Below are positions 10,001 through 18,567 of a DNA stretch of 64,000 bases, piece by piece. The notes under the pieces are model-generated. The model did not search any database. It was not told the DNA's origin and saw only the letters and a program-made list of their open reading frames with translations. Each line of letters starts with the position of its first letter. The first letter of the stretch is position 1. The position numbers and the translations under genes are program-made. This DNA is from SBBG01 sp033717875 (lineage in GTDB: Bacteria; Pseudomonadota; Gammaproteobacteria; Ga0077554; Ga007554). The stretch spans positions 1-64,000 of the forward strand of contig JADDKJ010000013.1 in assembly GCA_033717875.1 (NCBI GenBank). Reading direction: 5' to 3'.

Positions 10001-10129
10001 CGGCAATTGGATGTCGGGAAAATCCTGCACGCCATTGGCCTTGTAGGCCAGCAAACCCGCCAGCGTCAGCAGAGCGAACAGCAGAATCGCGGGAACCGGA
10101 TGCTTGATCGAGAGCGCGGAAAAATTCAT
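7031..10129 (-). CDS. RND efflux pump permease (HAE1/AcrB-type)
   Basis: The protein is 1032 residues, the full size of the family. The N-terminal membrane helix (12-30) is followed by a large periplasmic porter domain (about 40-335). A helix bundle then contains VDDAIVEIENI (residues 402-412) with the paired aspartates D403 and D404 of the proton relay. A second porter domain follows, then a final bundle with KNSILLVDYA. It would use the proton gradient to export drugs, solvents or other amphiphiles across the envelope with an adaptor and an outer-membrane channel. The adaptor gene lies 10 bases upstream in the same operon. No channel gene is present here, so a TolC-like partner must come from elsewhere. 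The substrate cannot be deduced. Confidence 0.93.
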   Translation of the reverse strand: MNFSALSIKHPVPAILLFALLTLAGLLAYKANGVQDFPDIQLPMVTVTASLPGAAPAQLEVEVARKIEDAVATLQGVKNIFTNVLDGVVSITVEFILDKDSAEAVNDVREAVSRVRADLPDEMRDPVVTKVSTAGRVLLTYTLSSDSLDEQALSWFVDNTMTKRLLAVPGVGSVKRLGGVTREIRVELDAERMTALGVSAADVSRQLRQVQREAPGGRGEVSGAEQTMRTIATVQSAAALGALELPLADGRRIRLDQVARVTDTTAERRAVALQDGKPVVAVEVFRTKGASELDVVGDANHGARQAVAQLRDEYPGVRFVESIDNVAPIAENFDGSMTLLYEGAVLAVLVVWWFLRDWRATFIAAVALPLSIIPAFLGMYWFGYTLNTVTLTSLALVIGILVDDAIVEIENIARHLRMGKTPYEAAMEAADEIGFAVIATTFALVAVFLPTAFMGGIPGKFFKQFGWAAVLAILSSLLVARLLTPMMAAYMLKPVKEAVRRDGWIMRAYLSMARWCLRHRLLTLIAAVLFFVGSLSLIPLLPTGFVPPSDRNQTLINIELPPGSTLAETWATAERARLAAQEVPGVRGVFSSIGGGSSGDAFAPGTAAEVRRAVLTLTLVHRNERRESLSQIETQLRARLDGIPGARFKVGPPDTGVKMQIVLKSEDPAALLAASRAAERELRTLRGVGNVSSSAALTQPEIIVRPDFARAADLGVTAQAIAETVRVATAGDYETALAKLNLAERQVPIRVKLPRAVRADLAQLERLLVPGRNGPVMLGTVAALSLESGPAEINRLNRSRNVILEVELGSRQLGEAYAEAMQLPALRELSPGVTVAQLGDAQEMQALFASFGIAMLIGVLCIYGVLVLLFHDFMQPATILAALPLSIGGAFVGLLLTGKALSMPSMIGLIMLMGIVTKNSILLVDYAILARRRGLARFEALVDACHKRSRPIVMTTIAMGAGMLPLALGYGADPSFRSPMAIAVIGGLITSTLLSLLVVPAIFTYIDDATRIAGKVVRAVRRPPRPAAAEEA

Positions 10130-10139
10130 ACCTGCCCCC

Positions 10140-11282
10140 TCAGTTGGATGCGGCAGGCGCAGCGGGCACTGCCGGCGTCACATTCTTCACCAGATCGCCA
10201 TCATTCAGGAAACCGGCACCGCTACTCACCAACAACGTGTCGCGCTCCACACCCTGGACGATCTCCACGCGTTCGCCCAGCCGCCTACCGGTATCGACGC
10301 GAATCTGCGATACCCTCCCGTCGGGATTCAGGCGATACACATAGCTGAAGCCATCACGGATCACCACGGCCTGCTGCGGCACCGTCAACGCCTCGGAAGC
10401 GCCCAGCTCGAATTGGCCGGTGGCAAACATGCCGGCCTTGACCGGGGCGCCGGCAGGCAAATCCACATACACCACGGCGGAGCGCTTTTTCGTGTCCACT
10501 ATGGGACCGATCATGCGCACCCTGCCACTGACCCGCTCACCCCCGGCCACACTCAGCGTGACGGCGACCCCAGGCTTGATGCGGCCCAGTTCAGCGGCGG
10601 TCACCTCGGCCCGCCATTCCAGGCGGCCCTGCCGGATCAGGCGAAACAGCTCGGCGCCCGAACCCAAGACCGCCCCGACCGCGACGCTGCGAGCGCTGAT
10701 GATACCGTCGTCGGGCGCGACGACGTATGTCTGCTTGAGCCGCAACCGCTGAACGGCTTCAGCCGACCGCGCCACGTCCACACGCGCCAGAGCCACCTGC
10801 TCGGCGGTCAGATACTCATTGACCTGCTGCGCGGTCAGCGCGCCGCTGGCGCGCGGATTGCGGGCGCGGTCGGCATTGGCAACCGCCTTTTTAGCCTCCG
10901 CCTCCGCCTCGGCCACCGCTGCGCTGGCCTGCGCCAGATTGGCACGGATCATCTCCGAGGCGAACGTCGCCAATACCTCGCCTTTTCGCACCGTATCGCC
11001 AACATCCACCCGCACAGCTTCCAACCGCCATCCATCGGCCTCCGTACCAATACTCGCCTCTTGCCAGATCGCCACATCGCCGCTGGCCGTGAGCTGGACA
11101 GGCAACCGCGTCGCTTGCGGCTGCGCGGTAACCACCGTCAGCGCCGGCCTGGCTTTCGCGACAGGAACAGATTTCGTCTCATTCCCACCCTCGTCTTGCT
11201 TGCCAAGCAGCAGCATTCCACCGAGCAGCAAACCCAGTGCAGCGATGATGATGGCGGTGCGCCTCGACTTAAAAAATTGCAT
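10140..11282 (-). CDS. RND periplasmic adaptor (membrane fusion protein)
   Basis: The start is set at ATG 11280-11282 (MQFFKSRRTAI), giving 380 residues. The 28-codon upstream extension has no ribosome site of its own and no family match. One N-terminal membrane anchor (residues 9-26) is followed by a lipoyl-like half (GDVAIWQEASIGTEADGW), an alpha-helical hairpin rich in Ala/Glu (AVAEAEAEAKKAVAN), the second lipoyl half and a beta-barrel domain. It links the RND permease to an outer-membrane channel. It is transcribed before the permease with a 10-base gap. Confidence 0.92.
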   Translation of the reverse strand: MQFFKSRRTAIIIAALGLLLGGMLLLGKQDEGGNETKSVPVAKARPALTVVTAQPQATRLPVQLTASGDVAIWQEASIGTEADGWRLEAVRVDVGDTVRKGEVLATFASEMIRANLAQASAAVAEAEAEAKKAVANADRARNPRASGALTAQQVNEYLTAEQVALARVDVARSAEAVQRLRLKQTYVVAPDDGIISARSVAVGAVLGSGAELFRLIRQGRLEWRAEVTAAELGRIKPGVAVTLSVAGGERVSGRVRMIGPIVDTKKRSAVVYVDLPAGAPVKAGMFATGQFELGASEALTVPQQAVVIRDGFSYVYRLNPDGRVSQIRVDTGRRLGERVEIVQGVERDTLLVSSGAGFLNDGDLVKNVTPAVPAAPAASN

Positions 11283-11748
11283 GTGACAGTTCCAGGTTAT
11301 AGCCGATGAGGCATTCCGAACAAATGAATGTTCTTGACCACCACTCAGCGTAAAACAGCAGGCCACACCTTGCGGTTTGACATTTTCTCGGGCAGATGCG
11401 TCGCATTAAGCATTCGCAGTAGACCCAACTGCCGTGGCCTGGCAAGGATCACCACCGACTGTTTCGCGAGGCGTGAAAGGAGCACAGGGAGGAAACGACG
11501 CTCAATCATGCTCAAATTCTTGAAAAAATGAAGTATAAGTTCATTTTTGCATAAAAACGGGACAAGAAACCACCCCGCTTGAGAAGGTAATCTCCAGATT
11601 CCGCATCCTCGGCGATGACGGGAGAGGGAGATTTTGTATCAGATGAAACCAACACTTCGCCTGATTGGATGAATGACGGAGCTTGCCAAACGCCTCGTCA
11701 AAGTTCAATGGCTGAGGAAACCACATTTAATGGGTAGCGTCCCCTTCG
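11283..11748. other. Gene-free interval between the efflux operon and marR
   Basis: These 466 bases should contain the efflux operon promoter (minus strand). A few short frames are open but none has a ribosome site, codon bias or a recognisable product. A degenerate fragment resembling an interspersed repeat (ATTCCGCATCCTCGGCGATG) is visible near 11597. I see no clear terminator or promoter. Confidence 0.5.
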
Positions 11749-12213
11749 TTATTCTTTATCCGCCCTTGCCGCCGCGAGTATGCGGCGTAACACAGCGTTT
11801 AGAGCCGCATCTTCCTTTTCGGAAAGATGTTCGTTGAACAACTCGAAGATACATTTTTCATAAACCGGCCACATTTTTTTGCCTAGGGCCGATCCGGCTG
11901 GCTTCAGCACACAATATGCCCCGCGCCTGTCATCAACGCTGGGCTCTCGCTCCACCAGTTTCGCATCCTCCAAGCGATCCACCAACCGCGTCAGGTTACT
12001 CCGGGAAAGCACCACCAAATGCGCCAACTCATGCATGCGCAGCCGGTGACCAGGAGCGCGCTCAAGCGCCCATAGCACATCGTACCATTCCAGGGGCGGC
12101 AGATTCGCGGATTTCAACACCGACTCCATCTTGCCGACCAACACCGAGTGCACGGTCAAAAACAGCGCCCAGGTTGAGGTCGACCGTGTCATGTCAGATT
12201 TACGACTCTTCAT
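11749..12213 (-). CDS. MarR-family transcriptional regulator
   Basis: From ATG 12211-12213 the protein has 154 residues, the normal MarR size; a second start at 12192 is possible. The upstream frame to 12285 would run through the operator and is rejected. The winged helix covers about residues 50-115, with the recognition helix in SRSNLTRLVDRL and a wing containing DDRRG. MarR proteins are dimeric repressors that release DNA on binding phenolic ligands or on oxidation. The gene is divergent from a glutathione S-transferase gene, and a paired operator lies between them. It probably represses itself and the transferase. The RND operon downstream is transcribed in the same direction but 380 bases away. 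Confidence 0.9.
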   Translation of the reverse strand: MKSRKSDMTRSTSTWALFLTVHSVLVGKMESVLKSANLPPLEWYDVLWALERAPGHRLRMHELAHLVVLSRSNLTRLVDRLEDAKLVEREPSVDDRRGAYCVLKPAGSALGKKMWPVYEKCIFELFNEHLSEKEDAALNAVLRRILAAARADKE

Positions 12214-12222
12214 ACACATATG

Positions 12223-12270
12223 ATAGTTGCAAATGCAACCAATATCAAATATGATTGCATTTGCAACTAT
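12223..12270. promoter_or_regulatory. Paired operator between marR and gst
   Basis: Two perfect 16-base inverted arms, ATAGTTGCAAATGCAA (12223-12238) and TTGCATTTGCAACTAT (12255-12270), are separated by 16 AT-rich bases. Each arm is itself a near-palindrome (TTGCAAATGCAA), as expected for two MarR dimers, one per divergent promoter. The site lies 10 bases upstream of the chosen marR start and about 75 bases upstream of the transferase start. Confidence 0.8.
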
Positions 12271-12346
12271 ATGGAGGGTCGCCATGCGGCCGACGCAGAG
12301 GCGGTCTGATGCCGTTCATTCCTAAACTAAGGAGGAAGCTTGGCAC

Positions 12347-13015
12347 ATGAACGTTCCAACACTACGTTTGGTCAGCCATCATCTTTGTCCCTACGTACAA
12401 CGCGCGGTGATCGTCTTGACCGAAAAAGCGATGCCGTTCGAGCGCGTCTACGTCGATCTCGCGCACCCGCCTCAGTGGTTTGCCAAGATTTCCCCTCTGG
12501 GTAAAGTACCTCTACTCCAAGTCGGAGACGACATTTTGTTTGAATCGGCGATCATCTGCGAGTACTTGGATGAAACCGTAGGTGAACGAATACATCCGGC
12601 CGATCCTCTGCAACGTGCGAAGCACCGGGCATGGATGGAATTCGGCTCGACCATTCTGGACAGCATCTGGGCGTTCTACACGGCGCCCGACATGCAGACC
12701 CTCGAAATCAAGGCCGCGGATTTACGCGACAAGTTCGCGCGACTGGAAATGGAGATTATGAACGGCCCCTACTTTTCCGGTAACAGGTTCTCAATGGTGG
12801 ATGCGGTTTTTGGACCTATTTTCCGTTATTTCGACGTATTCGACGAGATCGCCGATTTTCGATTTTTCGACGACACGCCTAAAGTGCGCGCATGGCGAGA
12901 GGTATTGGCGGCGCGGCCCTCGGTTATAACAGCGGTGTCCCCCGAATATCCCGGGCAGTTGCGCGCATTTTTAAAAGCTAAGTCGTCCGAATTATCGCGT
13001 TTCATGGCGCCGTAG
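12347..13015 (+). CDS. Glutathione S-transferase family protein
   Basis: This 222-residue protein has a thioredoxin-like N-terminal domain (about 5-80) and an all-helical C-terminal domain. CPYVQR at residues 14-19 puts a cysteine (Cys14) in the active-site position, as in omega- and beta-like or SspA-like members rather than the Tyr/Ser classes. The cis-Pro segment is GKVPLL and the glutathione-binding ESAIICEYL follows. A strong AAGGAGG site precedes ATG 12347. It is divergent from marR and shares the operator region, so it is probably induced by an electrophile or aromatic compound. The substrate is unknown. Confidence 0.88.
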   Translation: MNVPTLRLVSHHLCPYVQRAVIVLTEKAMPFERVYVDLAHPPQWFAKISPLGKVPLLQVGDDILFESAIICEYLDETVGERIHPADPLQRAKHRAWMEFGSTILDSIWAFYTAPDMQTLEIKAADLRDKFARLEMEIMNGPYFSGNRFSMVDAVFGPIFRYFDVFDEIADFRFFDDTPKVRAWREVLAARPSVITAVSPEYPGQLRAFLKAKSSELSRFMAP

Positions 13016-13114
13016 GCTGTATTGTCAAACCCATCATTCCTGATCGTGGCGATCATCGCTGGGTTTCGTTCCTCAACCCAGCCTACCACGAAGGGCGTGT
13101 CGCTTTTCCCGTCG

Positions 13115-16100
13115 TCACAAATCCCTCACCCACTCCCTCGCATTCCTAAACAACCTCAACCACGCCCCTTCCTCGCTCCATGCATCCGGGTGCCATGAGT
13201 TCTGCACCGTGCGAAACACCCGTTCGGGATGGGGCATCATGATGGTGAAGCGGCCATCGGGGGTGGTGAGGCCGGTGATGCCGAGTGGCGAGCCGTTGGG
13301 GTTGGCGGGATAGGCTTCCGTGGGCCGGCCGTAGTTGTCGACGTAGCGCAGTGCGGCCAGGCTTAAATCGAGGGTCTGTTGCGCCGAGTTGCCATCGCGG
13401 AATTCAGCGCGGCCTTCGCCATGAGCCACGGTGATGGGCAGGCGCGAGCCGGCCATGTCTTTGAAGAACAGCGACGGCGATTCGCACACTTCGACCAGCG
13501 CAAAGCGCGCCTCGAACTGCTCGGAGGCGTTGCGCGCAAAACGCGGCCACAGGGCGGCGCCGGGGATCAAGTCGTGCAGGTGCGACATCATCTGGCAGCC
13601 GTTGCACACACCCAAGCCGAAGCTGTCGGAGCGCGCGAAAAAGGCGGCGAATTCGTCGCGGGCGCGGGCGTTGTAGAGTATGGACTTCGCCCAGCCCGCG
13701 CCGGCGCCGAGCACGTCGCCATAAGAAAAGCCGCCGCAGGCGGCCAGGCCGTGGAAATCGCGCAGACTGACGCGGCCTTCGATGATGTCGCTCATGTGCA
13801 CGTCGACACAGGCGAAGCCGGCGCGATCGAAGGCGGCGGCCATCTCCACCTGGCCGTTGACGCCCTGTTCGCGCAGGATAGCCACACGCGGCGGCGCGCC
13901 GTGACGGATGAAGGGCGCGGTGATGTCTTCGGCGGGATCGAAGGTCAACCGCACGTTCAGGCCGGGATCGCGCTCGTCCAGAATGCGGTCATATTCCTGC
14001 TGCGCGCACCGCGGGTTGTCGCGCAACGTCTGCATGCGCCAGGTGGTCTCGGACCATGCACGCTGGAAGTCGATGCGGCGGCCGGCCAGCACCTCACGGC
14101 GGTCATGAGTGAAGACGATGCGGTCGTCGTCGCGCAGCTCGCCGAGACAAAAACTGTGCTTGCCCAGCCCCACGCCGCGCAGCCAGTCGAGCACCGTGTC
14201 GGTGTCGCGGTGGCGCACTTGCAGCACCGCGCCCAGCTCTTCGCAGAACAGCGCCGCCGCGATGTCGTCGCCCAGATCATCGAGGGTGATGGTGACGCCG
14301 GTGTGACCGGCGAAGGCCATCTCGCAGACCGTGGAGAACAACCCGCCGTCGGAGCGGTCGTGATAGGCCAGGATCAATCCTTCCTCGTTGAGCGACTGGA
14401 TGGCGGCGAAGAAGGCTTTGAACAGCGACGGGTCGTCGAGGTCGGGGGCATGATGTCCGGCCTGTTTGTAAACCTGCGCCAGCGCCGAGCCACCCAGGCG
14501 ATTGCGCCCCTTGCCGAGGTCGATGAGGATCAGGTCGGTGTCGCCCGTATCAGTGCGCAGTTGCGGAGTGAGGGTCTTGCGGCAATCGGTGACGCGCGCG
14601 AAGGCGCTGACGATCAGCGACAGCGGCGCGGTCATGCACTGCTCCCGGCCCTGCGCGTCGCGCCATACGGTCTTCATCGACAGCGAGTCCTTGCCGACGG
14701 GAATGGCTATGCCCAGCGCCGGGCAAAGCTCCATGCCCACCGCCTTGACGGTGTCATACAGTCCCGCGTCCTCGCCCGGATGGCCGGCGGCGGCCATCCA
14801 GTTGGCCGACAGCTTCACCTCACCGATGTCGCGGATGCGGCTTGCCGCGATGTTGGTGAGTGCCTCGCCGATCGCCATGCGCCCGGAGGCGGCGGGGTCG
14901 ATCACCGCGATCGGCGTGCGTTCGCCCATCGCCATCGCCTCGCCGCTATAGCCTGTATAGCCGCTCAAGGTGACGGCGACATCGGCCACCGGCACCTGCC
15001 ACGGGCCGACCATCTGGTCGCGCGCCACCAGGCCGGTCACCGATCGGTCGCCGATGGTGACGAGGAAGGTCTTGTCCGCCACCGTGGGCAGGCGCAACAC
15101 GCGCAGCGCGGCGTCATGCAGATCAATGCCGTGGGTGTTGAATTCCGGCTTGTGAAAAGGATGATGGCGGACATCGCGGAACATCTTGGGCGGCTTGCCG
15201 AGCAGCAGCGCCATGGGAATGTCCACCGGGGTGTCGTTGAAATGGCCGTCGCCGACCACCAGTTGCGGATCCTCGTCGGTGGCTTCGCCGATCACCGCAT
15301 AAGGGCAGCGCTCGCGTTCACAGAACGCCTGAAAGGTGTCGATATGGTCGGGGTGCACCGCCAGCACATAGCGCTCCTGCGCCTCGTTGCACCAGATTTG
15401 CAGCGGCGACATGCCGGGGTCGTCATTGGGAACGGCACGCAGCTCGATGCGCGCGCCGCGACCGCTTTCGTTCACCAGTTCCGGCATGGCATTGGACAGT
15501 CCGCCCGCGCCGACGTCGTGGATCGAGATGATCGGGTTGTCGTCGCCCATCTGCCAGCAGCGGTCGATCACCTCCTGGCAGCGCCGCTCCATTTCGGGAT
15601 TGCCGCGCTGCACCGAGGCGAAATCGAGCGCCTCACTGCTTTGGCCACTGGCGACCGAAGAGGCCGCGCCGCCACCCAGACCGATCAGCATCGCCGGCCC
15701 GCCCAGCACCACGAGCTGAGCACCGACCGGAATCGTACCCTTGGCGACGTGCGCCGGGCGGATCGACCCCACACCGCCCGCGATCATGATCGGCTTGTGA
15801 TAGCCGCGCAGCTCCATGCCCTGCACACCGGGCACGCGCTCTTCGAAGGTGCGGAAATAGCCGGCGAGATTGGGACGGCCGAATTCGTTGTTGAACGCCG
15901 CCGCGCCCAGCGGGCCTTCGATCATGATCTGCAAGGCCGAGACGATGCGCCCCGGCTTGCCGTGATCGGTCTCCCAGGGTTGAACCGCCCCCGGCAGGCG
16001 CAGATTCGACACCGAGAAGCCGCATAAACCCGCTTTGGGCTTGGAACCACGCCCGGTGGCGCCTTCGTCGCGGATCTCGCCGCCCGAACCGGTGGCCGCG

Positions 16101-17023
16101 CCGGGAAAGGGCGAGATGGCGGTGGGGTGGTTGTGCGTCTCCACCTTCATCAGGATGTGGGCATCCTCATGCGTCGAGGTGTACTGGCGGGTGTAGTGAT
16201 CGGGGAAAAAGCGTTCCGTGGCATGCCCTTCGATCACCGACGCGTTGTCCTTGTAGGCCGACAGCAGCCCCGCCGGGCTCTGCCTGGCGGTGTTGCGGAT
16301 CATGCCGAACAGGCTGTGCGGCGCAGCGATGCCGTCGATCACCCAGTCGGCATTGAATATTTTGTGGCGGCAGTGTTCGGAATTAGCCTGGGCGAACATC
16401 ATCAACTCGACATCGCTGGGATTGCGGTTGAGCGCCGTGTAACTCTCCAGCAGGTAGTCGATCTCGTCATCGCTCAGCGCCAGCCCCAGTTCGCGGTTGG
16501 CCACGGCCAGCGCATCCCGTCCGCCGCCCAGCACATCCACGCGCGCCGTCGGCGCGGGCCGGGCCTGAAGGAACAGTCCCTCGGCCTCCTCGAAACCGCG
16601 CAACACGGTCTCGGTCATGCGGTCGTGGATCAGCTCCACAAGCCGGCCACACTCTTGCGCCGTCAATCGCACACCGCCGGCCTTGGAAAAATAATAAGAG
16701 ACGCCGCGCTCGACGCGCTGCACCGCCGGCAGGCCACAGTTGTGGACGATGTCGGTCGCCTTGGTCGACCAGGGCGACACCGTGCCCAGCCGCGGCGTCA
16801 CCAATAGCAGATCGCCCGGCGGCGTCGCATCGCGGCTCGCATCGTAATCGAGGATCCTCGCCAGCAACGCCTGCTCGGTGGTTTCGAGCGCCCTTTCCAG
16901 ATCGACGAAGTGGACGAATTCGGTATGGATGCCGGTAATTTCCTGCACACGCTCGCGCGCAGCGGCAATCAGTTTATCCAGACGGAAAGGGGAAAGGGCA
17001 GTGGTGCCGCGCAATCGGAGCAT
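13115..17023 (-). CDS. purL: Phosphoribosylformylglycinamidine synthase
   Basis: The start is set at ATG 17021-17023 (MLRLRGTTALSPFRLDKL), which aligns with E. coli PurL. This gives 1302 residues, the size of the single-chain proteobacterial enzyme. Domains in order are an N-terminal PurS-like region, a linker, two AIRS-type ATP-binding halves, and a C-terminal glutaminase. The glutaminase has nucleophile Cys in GVCNGCQMMSHL and the His/Glu pair in PHPERVF. It converts FGAR, glutamine and ATP to FGAM in purine synthesis. It is a single gene. purD and purH lie 25-33 kb away in the window. Confidence 0.97.
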   Translation of the reverse strand: MLRLRGTTALSPFRLDKLIAAARERVQEITGIHTEFVHFVDLERALETTEQALLARILDYDASRDATPPGDLLLVTPRLGTVSPWSTKATDIVHNCGLPAVQRVERGVSYYFSKAGGVRLTAQECGRLVELIHDRMTETVLRGFEEAEGLFLQARPAPTARVDVLGGGRDALAVANRELGLALSDDEIDYLLESYTALNRNPSDVELMMFAQANSEHCRHKIFNADWVIDGIAAPHSLFGMIRNTARQSPAGLLSAYKDNASVIEGHATERFFPDHYTRQYTSTHEDAHILMKVETHNHPTAISPFPGAATGSGGEIRDEGATGRGSKPKAGLCGFSVSNLRLPGAVQPWETDHGKPGRIVSALQIMIEGPLGAAAFNNEFGRPNLAGYFRTFEERVPGVQGMELRGYHKPIMIAGGVGSIRPAHVAKGTIPVGAQLVVLGGPAMLIGLGGGAASSVASGQSSEALDFASVQRGNPEMERRCQEVIDRCWQMGDDNPIISIHDVGAGGLSNAMPELVNESGRGARIELRAVPNDDPGMSPLQIWCNEAQERYVLAVHPDHIDTFQAFCERERCPYAVIGEATDEDPQLVVGDGHFNDTPVDIPMALLLGKPPKMFRDVRHHPFHKPEFNTHGIDLHDAALRVLRLPTVADKTFLVTIGDRSVTGLVARDQMVGPWQVPVADVAVTLSGYTGYSGEAMAMGERTPIAVIDPAASGRMAIGEALTNIAASRIRDIGEVKLSANWMAAAGHPGEDAGLYDTVKAVGMELCPALGIAIPVGKDSLSMKTVWRDAQGREQCMTAPLSLIVSAFARVTDCRKTLTPQLRTDTGDTDLILIDLGKGRNRLGGSALAQVYKQAGHHAPDLDDPSLFKAFFAAIQSLNEEGLILAYHDRSDGGLFSTVCEMAFAGHTGVTITLDDLGDDIAAALFCEELGAVLQVRHRDTDTVLDWLRGVGLGKHSFCLGELRDDDRIVFTHDRREVLAGRRIDFQRAWSETTWRMQTLRDNPRCAQQEYDRILDERDPGLNVRLTFDPAEDITAPFIRHGAPPRVAILREQGVNGQVEMAAAFDRAGFACVDVHMSDIIEGRVSLRDFHGLAACGGFSYGDVLGAGAGWAKSILYNARARDEFAAFFARSDSFGLGVCNGCQMMSHLHDLIPGAALWPRFARNASEQFEARFALVEVCESPSLFFKDMAGSRLPITVAHGEGRAEFRDGNSAQQTLDLSLAALRYVDNYGRPTEAYPANPNGSPLGITGLTTPDGRFTIMMPHPERVFRTVQNSWHPDAWSEEGAWLRLFRNAREWVRDL

Positions 17024-17123
17024 GGGGATTCTCTGGTGTACAGTGGGAAATAGGTTTATTTTATCATTAGGCATGTTTTTACGGACAGGTTTGTAGTCTG
17101 TGGCTGGAGGTTTTTGAAGGCTT

Positions 17124-17149
17124 TATATATTAGATTTTTCTAATATATA
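17124..17149. promoter_or_regulatory. Perfect palindrome upstream of sqr, probable operator
   Basis: Two 11-base arms, TATATATTAGA and TCTAATATATA, flank TTTT, 44 bases before the sqr start codon and 101 bases before the purL start. The AT-rich ATATTAG/CTAATAT pattern resembles sites bound by ArsR-family persulfide sensors of the BigR/SqrR type that control sulfide-oxidation genes. That assignment is inference, because no such regulator is encoded in this window. Confidence 0.6.
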
Positions 17150-17192
17150 ATTACCGTACGCACGTCCCACCACCTACCAAGGAGGACTCGCC

Positions 17193-18467
17193 ATGGCACA
17201 CATCGTCATCATCGGCGCCAGCACCGGCGGATTACCGGCCGCCTATGAAATCAAACAGATCCTCGGCGCGCAGCACCGCGTTACCGTCATCTCCAATACC
17301 GACACCTTCCAGTTCGTACCCTCAAACCCGTGGGTCGCCGTCGGCTGGCGTTCGCGCCAGGACACCACCTTCCCGCTGGCGGGTCCGCTCGGCAAGAAAG
17401 GCATCGAATTCATTCCGACGGGCGCCAGGGAAATCAAGCCGGCGGAAAACAAGATCGTGCTCGCCGACGACCGGGTCATCGACTACGACTACCTGGTGAT
17501 CGCCACCGGGCCGAAACTGGCCTTCGATGAAGTACCGGGGCTGGGTCCAACCTATGGTTTTACGCAATCGGTTTGCACTCTGGATCATGCGGAAACCGCC
17601 TATGCGCGCTGGCAGCAGTTTGTTGCCGACCCCGGCCCTATCGTGGTTGGCGCGGTGCAGGGCGCGTCCTGCTTTGGCCCGGCCTACGAATTCGCCTTCA
17701 TCATGGACACCGATCTGCGACGCCGCAAGATCCGCAGCCGCGTGCCGATGACCTTTGTCACCGCCGAACCCTATATCGGCCACCTGGGCCTGGGCGGCGT
17801 GGGCGATTCCAAGGGGATGATGGAACACGAGCTGCGCCAGCACGACATCAAGTGGATCACCAACGCCAAGACCACCAAGGTGGAAGACGGCATGATGTTC
17901 GTCACCGAACACAATGAGAAAGGCGAACCCCTCAAGGAACATCAACTGCCGTTCAAGTACAGCATGATGCTCCCCGCCTTCAAAGGCGTGGACGCGGTGG
18001 CGGCGCTCGGCGAACAAGTCTGCAACCCGCGCGGCTTCGTCAAGGTGGATAAATACCAGCGCAGCCCGGCCTGGCCGAACATCTATTCCGTCGGCGTATG
18101 CATCGCCATCCCGCCGGTGGAAACCACACCCGTGCCGACCGGCGCACCCAAAACCGGCTATATGATCGAATCGATGGTCGCCGCCACCGCCCACAACATC
18201 CGCGACGCCATCGCCGGTGTCGAACCCAGCCACGAAGCCACCTGGAACGCCATTTGCCTCGCCGACATGGGCGACACCGGCGCCGCCTTCGTCGCCATGC
18301 CACAGATCCCGCCGCGTAATGTGGCGTGGATGAAAAAGGGCAAATGGGTGCACCTGGCCAAGGTCGCCTTCGAGAAATATTTCATCCGCAAGATGAAGAT
18401 GGGTTCGTCGGAACCCGTCTTCGAGAAATATACCCTCAAGGCGTTGGGGATAGAGAAGCTGAAGTAG
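17193..18467 (+). CDS. sqr: Sulfide:quinone oxidoreductase
   Basis: This 424-residue flavoprotein starts with a Rossmann motif (IVIIGASTGGLPAA, residues 4-17) and carries ATGPKLAF for FAD binding. Cysteines fall at 128 (TQSVCTL), 160 (GASCFGPAYEF) and 355 (NAICLADMG). These match the three redox cysteines 128, 160 and 356 of the Acidithiobacillus ferrooxidans enzyme. It oxidises sulfide to sulfane sulfur or polysulfide at the membrane and reduces ubiquinone. The C-terminal stretch is rich in Lys and aromatic residues (KVAFEKYFIRKMKMG), consistent with amphipathic membrane attachment. AAGGAGG precedes ATG 17193. The TAG stop coincides with the first bases of a TAGGGTGCG repeat. No other sulfur gene is adjacent. 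Confidence 0.93.
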   Translation: MAHIVIIGASTGGLPAAYEIKQILGAQHRVTVISNTDTFQFVPSNPWVAVGWRSRQDTTFPLAGPLGKKGIEFIPTGAREIKPAENKIVLADDRVIDYDYLVIATGPKLAFDEVPGLGPTYGFTQSVCTLDHAETAYARWQQFVADPGPIVVGAVQGASCFGPAYEFAFIMDTDLRRRKIRSRVPMTFVTAEPYIGHLGLGGVGDSKGMMEHELRQHDIKWITNAKTTKVEDGMMFVTEHNEKGEPLKEHQLPFKYSMMLPAFKGVDAVAALGEQVCNPRGFVKVDKYQRSPAWPNIYSVGVCIAIPPVETTPVPTGAPKTGYMIESMVAATAHNIRDAIAGVEPSHEATWNAICLADMGDTGAAFVAMPQIPPRNVAWMKKGKWVHLAKVAFEKYFIRKMKMGSSEPVFEKYTLKALGIEKLK

Positions 18468-18551
18468 GGTGCGCCGCGCGCACCCCATGGGGGATCACCG
18501 GACCAGAGGGTGCCCCAGGTAGAGATGCGGTGCGTGGGACACACCCTGCGG
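18465..18551. repeat. Degenerate TAGGGTGCG-family inverted repeat
   Basis: It starts TAGGGTGCGCCGCGCGCACC at the sqr stop codon. A complementary but diverged arm (GGTGCGTGGGACACACCCT, about 18533-18551) closes it. It is related to the repeats at 2232 and 20559. It lies between the convergent ends of sqr and the EamA transporter gene. Confidence 0.55.
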
Positions 18552-18567
18552 TTCCATAACCTTGGCA

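Noticed and set aside
13379..16027. Long open frame (882 codons) on the plus strand
   Set aside because: It is the antisense shadow of purL, rich in His/Arg/Gln/Gly from GC-rich complementary codons, with no ribosome site or family motif.
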